Part shown: in pieces, positions 27,340 to 40,160 of the stretch
How positions within the stretch are numbered: the stretch's first letter is position 1
How the letters are laid out: each line of letters opens with the position of its first letter
Assembly (NCBI RefSeq): GCF_024679245.1
Contig: NC_090177.1
Coordinates: 48,457,353-48,521,352 of the forward strand
Length of the DNA: 64,000 bases
Reading direction: 5' to 3'
DNA from: Pseudorasbora parva
Taxonomy: Eukaryota; Chordata; Actinopteri; Cypriniformes; Gobionidae
The notes under the pieces: model-generated
What the model was told of the DNA's origin: nothing
Database searches by the model: none
What the model saw: the letters and a program-made list of their open reading frames with translations, nothing else
Made by a program: the position numbers and the translations under genes

Positions 27340-30300
27340 ATGCTTGTATTTTTAACCATACTGCTCATGGCCCTCACTATCTCTACAATCAATGTGAGAA
27401 GTGTGAGGTCTACTTTGCGAGCACAGAGTGTTTTATCATGTTTAAATAATTTTAAGTCAGACATCTATTTATTGCAAGAGTGTGCTCTGCCCTTTTTAAC
27501 CAATTACAGAAAATGGGAAGAGCTGTGGACCAAAGGACCCTCCATCTGGAGTGGCTCCAATTTTAACAGAAATGACGGTGTGGCCATTTTAATAAAAAAT
27601 CCCAACATCTTGGTGAAGGGCAGCACTGTGGTGAGGGATGGGCGGGCAATTTTAGTTAATCTGACTTTTTTAGGTAAGGATTTTAATGTTTTAAATTTGT
27701 ATGGTTACACAAGTAAAAATGACAGATACAAGCTTTTAGAAGATTTGCAGCCCCACATGTTAGGTAGGGCTCCCCTAGTGGTAGCAGGGGATTTTAACTG
27801 TGTTTTAACAAAAAAAGATAGGAAAAGGGTAGGAGAAGATTTTAAGGTCGACAAGACATCGGTTTTATTAAATAAATTGGTCAAAGATTTTAAGTTAGTC
27901 GACTGTTTTAAAACAATGCATCAGAGAGAGGAGGGCTACACCTGGTTCAGTGGTGATGGCGCCAGAGCCTCTCGTATCGACTATATTTTTACAAGGGACT
28001 GCCCGCCAACCGATGCAACATTGACCCCCCTTTTCTTCACTGACCACATGATGGTCTCCTGCACCCTTTCACTACCCACGGGTGTGACAGTAGGGGGAGG
28101 GCTGTGGAAGCTGAACTGCTCCCTATTAAAAGATGAGGAAGTGGTTCGAGAGTATAGGGAGCAGTTCAGCCAATGGCAGACCCTCCAAGACTTTTTTGAC
28201 TCACGAGCACAGTGGTGGGAGATGGTAAAACAAAGGACAGGACATTTTTTTAGAAAAATAGGAAAGGAGAAAAAGAATAAAGAAAAAAGACGCATGATGG
28301 GGCTGCAAAAAAGACTGCAGAGATATTTTAACCTTTTAAATAATGGATTGGATTTTAAGGAGGAAATAAAGGAAGTAAAGAAAGAAATGTCAGTTTTATC
28401 CGAAACTCAAAGTAAGGGAGTAATTTTAAGATGCAAAGAAAAAGAGATAGAAGAAGGAGAAAAGTGTACAAGATATTTTTTTAAAAAGACTATTTCACGG
28501 GGAGGCTCAATAACAATCTTAAAAACTTTTAGAGGGAGGGAGGCAAAAAATATGGAGGACATTTTAGGGGAAATAGAACTTTTTTATAGTGATTTATACA
28601 GCCCAAAGAATGTACACAATGGCATCTTAAATGAAGTTTTAGAATTTTTAGAAACAAAGATAAAGAGTCCAAATGTGCTTTTAGCCCAGGATTTTACTCT
28701 TTTAGAATTAAATAAATCTCTCAAAAGTTTTAAAAAAGGGAAGTCCCCAGGAATGGATGGACTTCCCTTGGAGTTTTATTTGACTTTCTGGGACATTTTA
28801 GCACATGACTTACTGACAGTTTTTAAAGAATTTGAGACTCTCGACAGACTTCCGGACAGCTTTAGAGTAGGGATAGTTTCGCTTTTATATAAAAAAGGAG
28901 ACAGGACTGACTTGAAGAACTGGAGACCAATCACGCTTTTAAATTTTGATTGTAAACTTTTTAGTAAGATTTTAGCTACACGCATGTCAACTGTTTTAGA
29001 GGACGTAATCCACCTGGATCAAGCATGCGCTGTGCCCGGTAGGAAGATCACAGACAGCCTGGTACTGATTAGAGACGCCATCTGTTACGCGAGAGACAGA
29101 AACATTCGGCTAGTAGTCCTAAATTTAGATTTTGAAAAAGCTTTTGACCGCATCTCGCACCAGTTCCTTTTTAAGGTACTGGAAAAAATGGGGTTCCCAG
29201 GGAGGTTTATAGCTTGGGTGGGACTGCTATACAACAGTCTAGTCAGTAAATTTGCAGTTAATGGGCATTTATCCAAAGCTGTAAACATTCACAGCGGCGT
29301 CCGTCAGGGGTGTCCTTTATCTCCCCTACTGTATGTGGCCTGCATTGAGCCACTGGCACAAATCTTGAGAAGGGATAAATGGATTAAAGGACTGGACGTC
29401 CCAGGGACTGGTGGACTGACCGCAACCTGTGTTTTATATATGGACGACGTAACCCTTTTAGCGACTGACCTTTTATCAGTACGAAGAGCACTTGACTTGA
29501 CTGACTGGTACGGTCGGGCCTCGGGCGCTAAGCTCAACAGGAGTAAGTCCGAGGCCCAGCTCTTCGGGCCGTGGGGAAACGTGGACACAGGCGGACTGGA
29601 TTTGGATTTTAAAGGCAACGACCTGACAGTTTTAGGAGTAAAATTTGACAGAGAGGGTGGAGGACGGGGAAACTGGACTGACATCTTAGGGAAAGTTAGG
29701 CAAAGACTGGGGTTTTGGGGACTCAGACAACTGACAATTGAAGGCAAGGTTTTAGTTTTTAAAGCTGTAATTTTACCACTAATTTTACTTGTTTCTTCTG
29801 TTTTTAGTCCCCCAAGGCGATTCCTGGCCAACCTGGAGAGGGCGGTATTTTATTTCCTGTGGGGGTCCAAATGGGAACGAGTAAAAAGGGAGGTCTTTAA
29901 AAAAAGAAAGGAAAATGGCGGAAAAGGCCTCCCGGACCCCCACTTGTTTTTAGGTAGCCGCTTTACCGCCCTCCACATCGGATATGCGCTGACCCCATCC
30001 AGAGAGAATAAGACAGCGGCCATGGCTCGTTTCTGGATGGGGTCCTACCTAAGAAGCATAAAAATTTTATCAATCGACCTGAAAACCCCAGTGTCTTTTA
30101 ATTTGCCAAAAGAGTACAGTTTTATAAAGAAATTTTTAAAAAAATTCCTTTTAGAGACAAATGATGCAAGCATTTTAACTAACCACAAATCCCTCATCTC
30201 TCTTGTGCAGGACCGGGAAGTGGTGAGTCCAGTTCCAGGCCTCACACTAAGTGAGGCCAAAGACGTTTGGAGGAACGCAGCCCACCCAGCTCTCCAGAAC

Positions 30301-30471
30301 AGACACAAGGACTTATCGTGGATGGTGGCTCATGAGATCCTCCCGGTCAGGGCGGTTATGCACTCCAGAGGCATGGCCAAAAACTCCATCTGCCCACGGT
30401 CCGGGTGCAACCACCCGGAGACCGTCCACCATCTGCTCTGGGAGTGCGGTGCTGCGCGGGACCTGTGGTGA
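27340..30471 (+). pseudogene. Keno ORF2, subfamily B, K4, lacking the C-terminal 108 residues
   Basis: 1043 codons to a new stop formed at the deletion junction (TGA 30469-30471). Endonuclease, reverse transcriptase and the C-terminal CCHC knuckle are all retained; the break falls just after GAARDLW. The product may keep enzymatic activity, but the element lacks its own 3' end. Confidence 0.88.
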
Positions 30472-30827
30472 CGCAACGATGACCGTGCCACAGAGAAAGC
30501 AGCAAGCTGCGGTCATATGAGCATAGGGAAAAAAGAAGAACAAAAGCGTCGGTTGCCGGCCGGCTGACTCATCACCGTCACAGCACGTTTTTTGATGTCC
30601 CTCTTATTTGAGAGTCTTTACCAACGAGCTGATGAGTCGAATCAGGGGTTTGTGTTGGATGGATTAGGGACACCTGATTCAAATCAAGGTCACGCACGCA
30701 CGCACGCACGCAGCAGTCAAGCAATGGAAGGTGCCCCGTCCTTCCTTTTCTTGGGGGAGGGGAAGGTCACCGTGTTTGAGGATGGCGAAGGGGGATAGGG
30801 CGCGTCTGCCTGGAGGCCAGGCAACTC

Positions 30828-30991
30828 ATACTTACCTGGCAGGGGAGACACCATGATCAGGAAGGTGGTTCACCCAGGGCGAGGCTCGGCCATTGCACTC
30901 CGGTTGTGCTGACCCCTGCGAATTCCCCAAATGTGGGAATCTCGACTGCATAATTTATGGTAGTGGGGGACTGCGTTCGCGCTCTCCCCTG
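30828..30991 (+). ncRNA. U1: U1 snRNA, copy 6
   Basis: Complete, consensus. Upstream it has five CGCA repeats and a private C-to-G change at 30804 (-24). The U2 half of this unit was removed by the K4 deletion. Confidence 0.96.
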
Positions 30992-31999
30992 TACACACTG
31001 GTTAAAAGCAGATAGCGTGGAGGGAAAAAGCGTGCGGTTCTTGACGCTTGTGGCGCCGCCCACTGCCCCAAAGGGTGAAGTTGCACCAGTTTTGTTATGT
31101 TTCTGTCTCTTTCTGCTGTGTCAGCCAGTGACCCGGAGAGTTCAGAGAACTGAACTGCGTTTGTTTTCATCGAGGTTGTCGAAACCTGCGACCGGTTTGC
31201 CGAATGTGGTTTTTCCCACAAACTTTGATATTCAACGGACGAGTTGATTGACAGCAGTGGTCCCAAAGGCAAAGTTGTTCGGATGGAGGTTTTCTGTCGT
31301 ATGGTACGACTGTCTCGTGCGCGTGCTGTGAAAAAGCACGCGACATACGTTCGCCTATAGCCGCTCTCATGTTGTTGCTTTTTCATTTTAAAGCGCCACT
31401 AGGTGGCCATTCACCGCGTCCTTTCTCGCCTGACCCCAGACTGAGCCCGTGCACGGGTGTACCGGCTTGGGTGAAATTGTCTCGTTCCGTCCAAGAGCTA
31501 TAGCCGTTCTAGCAGACCCCGCCTCGCCCAGCCCGTAGGTTTCGGCCTGCCGCCGCCAAGCTGAATCGAAATTCCCACTTTTTTTCCGATCTGGACGGAC
31601 AGTCAGACTCCAGAGAATCTTTCTGCACTGGTTTGGGCCAGATCGGGCAAAAGACCTAGGACTAGTGTGCAAAAGTAGGTTTTTCACAAAATCCCAAATA
31701 CCCGAAAATTTCGCCAGCGCAACCTTCGAATCCGAGGCATGCGTCTCGCTCGGCTCGAGCCAAGGATTCCGATGATATAAGACACTTGGTTCTGCGGCGT
31801 GCGGTTTGGGAGCTACGAGCCATTTCGTGCCGGGCCCATCGGGGGGCCAGCCTTGGTGATGTTGTAGAGCGAGTGGCTAGTACCATCCCTCAAAGTTTCA
31901 GGTCTCTACGACGTAAGGCCTTTGCCAACCCTCCCCCCCTCACCGCTTCCCAGATGGGCGTCGCCTTTGCAGGCTCCCCTGCCGCTGCGTCATTGTGTC

Positions 32000-32190
32000 A
32001 TCGCTTCTCGGCCTTTTGGCTAAGATCAAGTGTAGTATCTGTTCTTATCAGTTTAATATCTGATACGTCCCCTATCCGGGGACTGCATATTAAATTGATT
32101 TTTGGCACATGGAGCCGGAACCGGGGCTTGCTCCGTCCACTCCACGCATCGACCTGGTATTGCAGTGCCTCCAGGAACGGTGTGCTTCCC
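32000..32190 (+). ncRNA. U2: U2 snRNA, intact copy B
   Basis: Consensus, PSE at -60. Confidence 0.96.
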
Positions 32191-32664
32191 CTTTTTGGGG
32201 ACTGCGAATTGTTGTGACTAATAGAAGAACCAACAACACCACTGGAATTTTTTTTGTCAGAGAATACAGAAATACGCAGGAAGCGCATACAGAATGACGA
32301 TGAGGTGACGCAACGATGACCGTGCCACAGAGAAAGCAGCAAGCTGCGGTCATATGAGCATAGGGAAAAAAGAAGAACAAAAGCGTCGGTTGCCGGCCGG
32401 CTGACTCATCACCGTCACAGCACGTTTTTTGATGTCCCTCTTATTTGAGAGTCTTTACCAACGAGCTGATGAGTCGAATCAGGGGTTTGTGTTGGATGGA
32501 TTAGGGACACCTGATTCAAATCAAGGTCACGCACGCACGCACGCACGCAGCAGTCAAGCAATGGAAGGTGCCCCGTCCTTCCTTTTCTTGGGGGAGGGGA
32601 AGGTCACCGTGTTTGAGGATGGCGAAGGGGGATAGGGCGCCTCTGCCTGGAGGCCAGGCAACTC

Positions 32665-32828
32665 ATACTTACCTGGCAGGGGAGACACCATGATCAGGAA
32701 GGTGGTTCACCCAGGGCGAGGCTCGGCCATTGCACTCCGGTTGTGCTGACCCCTGCGAATTCCCCAAATGTGGGAATCTCGACTGCATAATTTATGGTAG
32801 TGGGGGACTGCGTTCGCGCTCTCCCCTG
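32665..32828 (+). ncRNA. U1: U1 snRNA, copy 7
   Basis: Complete, consensus. Its unit (five CGCA repeats, GCCAAACCCG) is the near-twin of the unit with U1 copy 20, about 29.3 kb away. Confidence 0.96.
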
Positions 32829-33836
32829 TACACACTGGTTAAAAGCAGATAGCGTGGAGGGAAAAAGCGTGCGGTTCTTGACGCTTGTGGCGCCGCCCAC
32901 TGCCCCAAAGGGTGAAGTTGCACCAGTTTTGTTATGTTTCTGTCTCTTTCTGCTGTGTCAGCCAGTGACCCGGAGAGTTCAGAGAACTGAACTGCGTTTG
33001 TTTTCATCGAGGTTGTCGAAACCTGCGACCGGTTTGCCGAATGTGGTTTTTCCCACAAACTTTGATATTCAACGGACGAGTTGATTGACAGCAGTGGTCC
33101 CAAAGGCAAAGTTGTTCGGATGGAGGTTTTCTGTCGTATGGTACGACTGTCTCGTGCGCGTGCTGTGAAAAAGCACGCGACATACGTTCGCCTATAGCCG
33201 CTCTCATGTTGTTGCTTTTTCATTTTAAAGCGCCACTAGGTGGCCATTCACCGCGTCCTTTCTCGCCTGACCCCAGACTGAGCCCGTGCACGGGTGTACC
33301 GGCTTGGGTGAAATTGTCTCGTTCCGTCCAAGAGCTATAGCCGTTCTAGCAGACCCCGCCTCGCCAAACCCGTAGGTTTCGGCCTGCCGCCGCCAAGCTG
33401 AATCGAAATTCCCACTTTTTTTCCGATCTGGACGGACAGTCAGACTCCAGAGAATCTTTCTGCACTGGTTTGGGCCAGATCGGGCAAAAGACCTAGGACT
33501 AGTGTGCAAAAGTAGGTTTTTCACAAAATCCCAAATACCCGAAAATTTCGCCAGCGCAACCTTCGAATCCGAGGCATGCGTCTCGCTCGGCTCGAGCCAA
33601 GGATTCCGATGATATAAGACACTTGGTTCTGCGGCGTGCGGTTTGGGAGCTACGAGCCATTTCGTGCCGGGCCCATCGGGGGGCCAGCCTTGGTGATGTT
33701 GTAGAGCGAGTGGCTAGTACCATCCCTCAAAGTTTCAGGTCTCTACGACGTAAGGCCTTTGCCAACCCTCCCCCCCTCACCGCTTCCCAGATGGGCGTCG
33801 CCTTTGCCGGCTCCCCTGCCGCTGCGTCATTGTGTC

Positions 33837-34027
33837 ATCGCTTCTCGGCCTTTTGGCTAAGATCAAGTGTAGTATCTGTTCTTATCAGTTTAATATCTGA
33901 TACGTCCCCTATCCGGGGACTGCATATTAAATTGATTTTTGGCACATGGAGCCGGAACCGGGGCTTGCTCCGTCCACTCCACGCATCGACCTGGTATTGC
34001 AGTGCCTCCAGGAACGGTGTGCTTCCC
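33837..34027 (+). ncRNA. U2: U2 snRNA, intact copy C
   Basis: Consensus. Confidence 0.96.
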
Positions 34028-34497
34028 CTTTTTGGGGACTGCGAATTGTTGTGACTAATAGAAGAACCAACAACACCACTGGAATTTTTTTTGTCAGAGA
34101 ATACAGAAATACGCAGGAAGCGCATACAGAATGACGATGAGGTGACGCAACGATGACCGTGCCACAGAGAAAGCAGCAAGCTGCGGTCATATGAGCATAG
34201 GGAAAAAAGAAGAACAAAAGCGTCGGTTGCCGGCCGGCTGACTCATCACCGTCACAGCACGTTTTTTGATGTCCCTCTTATTTGAGAGTCTTTACCAACG
34301 AGCTGATGAGTCGAATCAGGGGTTTGTGTTGGATGGATTAGGGACACCTGATTCAAATCAAGGTCACGCACGCACGCACGCAGCAGTCAAGCAATGGAAG
34401 GTGCCCCGTCCTTCCTTTTCTTGGGGGAGGGGAAGGTCACCGTGTTTGAGGATGGCGAAGGGGGATAGGGCGCCTCTGCCTGGAGGCCAGGCAACTC

Positions 34498-34661
34498 ATA
34501 CTTACCTGGCAGGGGAGACACCATGATCAGGAAGGTGGTTCACCCAGGGCGAGGCTCGGCCATTGCACTCCGGTTGTGCTGACCCCTGCGAATTCCCCAA
34601 ATGTGGGAATCTCGACTGCATAATTTATGGTAGTGGGGGACTGCGTTCGCGCTCTCCCCTG
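34498..34661 (+). ncRNA. U1: U1 snRNA, copy 8
   Basis: Complete, consensus. The spacer after it has GTGAAGAAGC in the loop of the second spacer hairpin, and TTCAAATCC as in unit 1. Confidence 0.96.
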
Positions 34662-35669
34662 TACACACTGGTTAAAAGCAGATAGCGTGGAGGGAAAAAG
34701 CGTGCGGTTCTTGACGCTTGTGGCGCCGCCCACTGCCCCAAAGGGTGAAGTTGCACCAGTTTTGTTATGTTTCTGTCTCTTTCTGCTGTGTCAGCCAGTG
34801 ACCCGGAGAGTTCAGAGAACTGAACTGCGTTTGTTTTCATCGAGGTTGTCGAAACCTGCGACCGGTTTGCCGAATGTGGTTTTTCCCACAAACTTTGATA
34901 TTCAACGGACGAGTTGATTGACAGCAGTGGTCCCAAAGGCAAAGTTGTTCGGATGGAGGTTTTCTGTCGTATGGTACGACTGTCTCGTGCGCGTGCTGTG
35001 AAGAAGCACGCGACATACGTTCGCCTATAGCCGCTCTCATGTTGTTGCTTTTTCATTTTAAAGCGCCACTAGGTGGCCATTCACCGCGTCCTTTCTCGCC
35101 TGACCCCAGACTGAGCCCGTGCACGGGTGTACCGGCTTGGGTGAAATTGTCTCGTTCCGTCCAAGAGCTATAGCCGTTCTAGCAGACCCCGCCTCGCCCA
35201 GCCCGTAGGTTTCGGCCTGCCGCCGCCAAGCTGAATCGAAATTCCCACTTTTTTTCCGATCTGGACGGACAGTCAGACTCCAGAGAATCTTTCTGCACTG
35301 GTTTGGGCCAGATCGGGCAAAAGACCTAGGACTAGTGTGCAAAAGTAGGTTTTTCACAAAATCCCAAATACCCGAAAATTTCGCCCGCGCAACCTTCAAA
35401 TCCGAGGCATGCGTCTCGCTCGGCTCGAGCCAAGGATTCCGATGATATAAGACACTTGGTTCTGCGGCGTGCGGTTTGGGAGCTACGAGCCATTTCGTGC
35501 CGGGCCCATCGGGGGGCCAGCCTTGGTGATGTTGTAGAGCGAGTGGCTAGTACCATCCCTCAAAGTTTCAGGTCTCTACGACGTAAGGCCTTTGCCAACC
35601 CTCCCCCCCTCACCGCTTCCCAGATGGGCGTCGCCTTTGCAGGCTCCCCTGCCGCTGCGTCATTGTGTC

Positions 35670-35860
35670 ATCGCTTCTCGGCCTTTTGGCTAAGATCAAG
35701 TGTAGTATCTGTTCTTATCAGTTTAATATCTGATACGTCCCCTATCCGGGGACTGCATATTAAATTGATTTTTGGCACATGGAGCCGGAACCGGGGCTTG
35801 CTCCGTCCACTCCACGCATCGACCTGGTATTGCAGTGCCTCCAGGAACGGTGTGCTTCCC
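35670..35860 (+). ncRNA. U2: U2 snRNA, intact copy D
   Basis: Consensus. Confidence 0.96.
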
Positions 35861-36330
35861 CTTTTTGGGGACTGCGAATTGTTGTGACTAATAGAAGAAC
35901 CAACAACACCACTGGAATTTTTTTTGTCAGAGAATACAGAAATACGCAGGAAGCGCATACAGAATGACGATGAGGTGACGCAACGATGACCGTGCCACAG
36001 AGAAAGCAGCAAGCTGCGGTCATATGAGCATAGGGAAAAAAGAAGAACAAAAGCGTCGGTTGCCGGCCGGCTGACTCATCACCGTCACAGCACGTTTTTT
36101 GATGTCCCTCTTATTTGAGAGTCTTTACCAACGATCTGATGAGTCGAATCAGGGGTTTGTGTTGGATGGATTAGGGACACCTGATTCAAATCAAGGTCAC
36201 GCACGCACGCACGCAGCAGTCAAGCAATGGAAGGTGCCCCGTCCTTCCTTTTCTTGGGGGAGGGGAAGGTCACCGTGTTTGAGGATGGCGAAGGGGGATA
36301 GGGCGCCTCTGCCTGGAGGCCAGGCAACTC

Positions 36331-36494
36331 ATACTTACCTGGCAGGGGAGACACCATGATCAGGAAGGTGGTTCACCCAGGGCGAGGCTCGGCCATTGCA
36401 CTCCGGTTGTGCTGACCCCTGCGAATTCCCCAAATGTGGGAATCTCGACTGCATAATTTATGGTAGTGGGGGACTGCGTTCGCGCTCTCCCCTG
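36331..36494 (+). ncRNA. U1: U1 snRNA, copy 9
   Basis: Complete, consensus. Upstream spacer has ACGATCTGATGAG instead of ACGAGCTGATGAG. Confidence 0.96.
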
Positions 36495-37502
36495 TACACA
36501 CTGGTTAAAAGCAGATAGCGTGGAGGGAAAAAGCGTGCGGTTCTTGACGCTTGTGGCGCCGCCCACTGCCCCAAAGGGTGAAGTTGCACCAGTTTTGTTA
36601 TGTTTCTGTCTCTTTCTGCTGTGTCAGCCAGTGACCCGGAGAGTTCAGAGAACTGAACTGCGTTTGTTTTCATCGAGGTTGTCGAAACCTGCGACCGGTT
36701 TGCCGAATGTGGTTTTTCCCACAAACTTTGATATTCAACGGACGAGTTGATTGACAGCAGTGGTCCCAAAGGCAAAGTTGTTCGGATGGAGGTTTTCTGT
36801 CGTATGGTACGACTGTCTCGTGCGCGTGCTGTGAAAAAGCACGCGACATACGTTCGCCTATAGCCGCTCTCATGTTGTTGCTTTTTCATTTTAAAGCGCC
36901 ACTAGGTGGCCATTCACCGCGTCCTTTCTCGCCTGACCCCAGACTGAGCCCGTGCACGGGTGTACCGGCTTGGGTGAAATTGTCTCGTTCCGTCCAAGAG
37001 CTATAGCCGTTCTAGCAGACCCCGCCTCGCCCAGCCCGTAGGTTTCGGCCTGCCGCCGCCAAGCTGAATCGAAATTCCCACTTTTTTTCCGATCTGGACG
37101 GACAGTCAGACTCCGGAGAATCTTTCTGCACTGGTTTGGGCCAGATCGGGCAAAAGACCTAGGACTAGTGTGCAAAAGTAGGTTTTTCACAAAATCCCAA
37201 ATACCCGAAAATTTCGCCCGCGCAACCTTCGAATCCGAGGCATGCGTCTCGCTCGGCTCGAGCCAAGGATTCCGATGATATAAGACACTTGGTTCTGCGG
37301 CGTGCGGTTTGGGAGCTACAAGCCATTTCGTGCCGGGCCCATCGGGGGGCCAGCCTTGGTGATGTTGTAGAGCGAGTGGCTAGTACCATCCCTCAAAGTT
37401 TCAGGTCTCTACGACGTAAGGCCTTTGCCAACCCTCCCCCCCTCACCGCTTCCCAGATGGGCGTCGCCTTTGCCGGCTCCCCTGCCGCTGCGTCATTGTG
37501 TC

Positions 37503-37693
37503 ATCGCTTCTCGGCCTTTTGGCTAAGATCAAGTGTAGTATCTGTTCTTATCAGTTTAATATCTGATACGTCCCCTATCCGGGGACTGCATATTAAATTG
37601 ATTTTTGGCACATGGAGCCGGAACCGGGGCTTGCTCCGTCCACTCCACGCATCGACCTGGTATTGCAGTGCCTCCAGGAACGGTGTGCTTCCC
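37503..37693 (+). ncRNA. U2: U2 snRNA, intact copy E
   Basis: Consensus. Its upstream spacer is the first of four carrying CCGGAG and has a private change near 37320. Confidence 0.96.
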
Positions 37694-38163
37694 CTTTTTG
37701 GGGACTGCGAATTGTTGTGACTAATAGAAGAACCAACAACACCACTGGAATTTTTTTTGTCAGAGAATACAGAAATACGCAGGAAGCGCATACAGAATGA
37801 CGATGAGGTGACGCAACGATGACCGTGCCACAGAGAAAGCAGCAAGCTGCGGTCATATGAGCATAGGGAAAAAAGAAGAACAAAAGCGTCGGTTGCCGGC
37901 CGGCTGACTCATCACCGTCACAGCACGTTTTTTGATGTCCCTCTTATTTGAGAGTCTTTACCAACGAGCTGATGAGTCGAATCAGGGGTTTGTGTTGGAT
38001 GGATTAGGGACACCTGATTCAAATCAAGGTCACGCACGCACGCACGCAGCAGTCAAGCAATGGAAGGTGCCCCGTCCTTCCTTTTCTTGGGGGAGGGGAA
38101 GGTCACCGTGTTTGAGGATGGCGAAGGGGGATAGGGCGCCTCTGCCTGGAGGCCAGGCAACTC

Positions 38164-38327
38164 ATACTTACCTGGCAGGGGAGACACCATGATCAGGAAG
38201 GTGGTTCACCCAGGGCGAGGCTCGGCCATTGCACTCCGGTTGTGCTGACCCCTGCGAATTCCCCAAATGTGGGAATCTCGACTGCATAATTTATGGTAGT
38301 GGGGGACTGCGTTCGCGCTCTCCCCTG
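38164..38327 (+). ncRNA. U1: U1 snRNA, copy 10
   Basis: Complete, consensus. Confidence 0.96.
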
Positions 38328-39335
38328 TACACACTGGTTAAAAGCAGATAGCGTGGAGGGAAAAAGCGTGCGGTTCTTGACGCTTGTGGCGCCGCCCACT
38401 GCCCCAAAGGGTGAAGTTGCACCAGTTTTGTTATGTTTCTGTCTCTTTCTGCTGTGTCAGCCAGTGACCCGGAGAGTTCAGAGAACTGAACTGCGTTTGT
38501 TTTCATCGAGGTTGTCGAAACCTGCGACCGGTTTGCCGAATGTGGTTTTTCCCACAAACTTTGATATTCAACGGACGAGTTGATTGACAGCAGTGGTCCC
38601 AAAGGCAAAGTTGTTCGGATGGAGGTTTTCTGTCGTATGGTACGACTGTCTCGTGCGCGTGCTGTGAAAAAGCACGCGACATACGTTCGCCTATAGCCGC
38701 TCTCATGTTGTTGCTTTTTCATTTTAAAGCGCCACTAGGTGGCCATTCACCGCGTCCTTTCTCGCCTGACCCCAGACTGAGCCCGTGCACGGGTGTACCG
38801 GCTTGGGTGAAATTGTCTCGTTCCGTCCAAGAGCTATAGCCGTTCTAGCAGACCCCGCCTCGCCCAGCCCGTAGGTTTCGGCCTGCCGCCGCCAAGCTGA
38901 ATCGAAATTCCCACTTTTTTTCCGATCTGGACGGACAGTCAGACTCCGGAGAATCTTTCTGCACTGGTTTGGGCCAGATCGGGCAAAAGACCTAGGACTA
39001 GTGTGCAAAAGTAGGTTTTTCACAAAATCCCAAATACCCGAAAATTTCGCCCGCGCAACCTTCGAATCCGAGGCATGCGTCTCGCTCGGCTCGAGCCAAG
39101 GATTCCGATGATATAAGACACTTGGTTCTGCGGCGTGCGGTTTGGGAGCTACGAGCCATTTCGTGCCGGGCCCATCGGGGGGCCAGCCTTGGTGATGTTG
39201 TAGAGCGAGTGGCTAGTACCATCCCTCAAAGTTTCAGGTCTCTACGACGTAAGGCCTTTGCCAACCCTCCCCCCCTCACCGCTTCCCAGATGGGCGTCGC
39301 CTTTGCCGGCTCCCCTGCCGCTGCGTCATTGTGTC

Positions 39336-39526
39336 ATCGCTTCTCGGCCTTTTGGCTAAGATCAAGTGTAGTATCTGTTCTTATCAGTTTAATATCTGAT
39401 ACGTCCCCTATCCGGGGACTGCATATTAAATTGATTTTTGGCACATGGAGCCGGAACCGGGGCTTGCTCCGTCCACTCCACGCATCGACCTGGTATTGCA
39501 GTGCCTCCAGGAACGGTGTGCTTCCC
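39336..39526 (+). ncRNA. U2: U2 snRNA, intact copy F
   Basis: Consensus. Confidence 0.96.
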
Positions 39527-39996
39527 CTTTTTGGGGACTGCGAATTGTTGTGACTAATAGAAGAACCAACAACACCACTGGAATTTTTTTTGTCAGAGAA
39601 TACAGAAATACGCAGGAAGCGCATACAGAATGACGATGAGGTGACGCAACGATGACCGTGCCACAGAGAAAGCAGCAAGCTGCGGTCATATGAGCATAGG
39701 GAAAAAAGAAGAACAAAAGCGTCGGTTGCCGGCCGGCTGACTCATCACCGTCACAGCACGTTTTTTGATGTCCCTCTTATTTGAGAGTCTTTACCAACGA
39801 GCTGATGAGTCGAATCAGGGGTTTGTGTTGGATGGATTAGGGACACCTGATTCAAATCAAGGTCACGCACGCACGCACGCAGCAGTCAAGCAATGGAAGG
39901 TGCCCCGTCCTTCCTTTTCTTGGGGGAGGGGAAGGTCACCGTGTTTGAGGATGGCGAAGGGGGATAGGGCGCCTCTGCCTGGAGGCCAGGCAACTC

Positions 39997-40160
39997 ATAC
40001 TTACCTGGCAGGGGAGACACCATGATCAGGAAGGTGGTTCACCCAGGGCGAGGCTCGGCCATTGCACTCCGGTTGTGCTGACCCCTGCGAATTCCCCAAA
40101 TGTGGGAATCTCGACTGCATAATTTATGGTAGTGGGGGACTGCGTTCGCGCTCTCCCCTG
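39997..40160 (+). ncRNA. U1: U1 snRNA, copy 11
   Basis: Complete, consensus. Confidence 0.96.

Larger units (their letters stand above)
25759..30468 (+). mobile_element. Keno K4, subfamily B, 3'-truncated by deletion
   Basis: 5' UTR, intact ORF1, and ORF2 cut near its end. It fuses to U2-U1 spacer with two shared bases (GG, 30467-30468). Relative to K2, about 753 bp of Keno and about 263 bp of U2 plus spacer are gone. ORF1 and the rest of ORF2 encode the same protein as K2. Without a 3' UTR the RNA should not serve as a template. Confidence 0.92.

Noticed and set aside
31786..32217. 143-codon ORF running from the spacer through U2
   Set aside because: It reads through the U2 promoter and RNA; it is open by chance.
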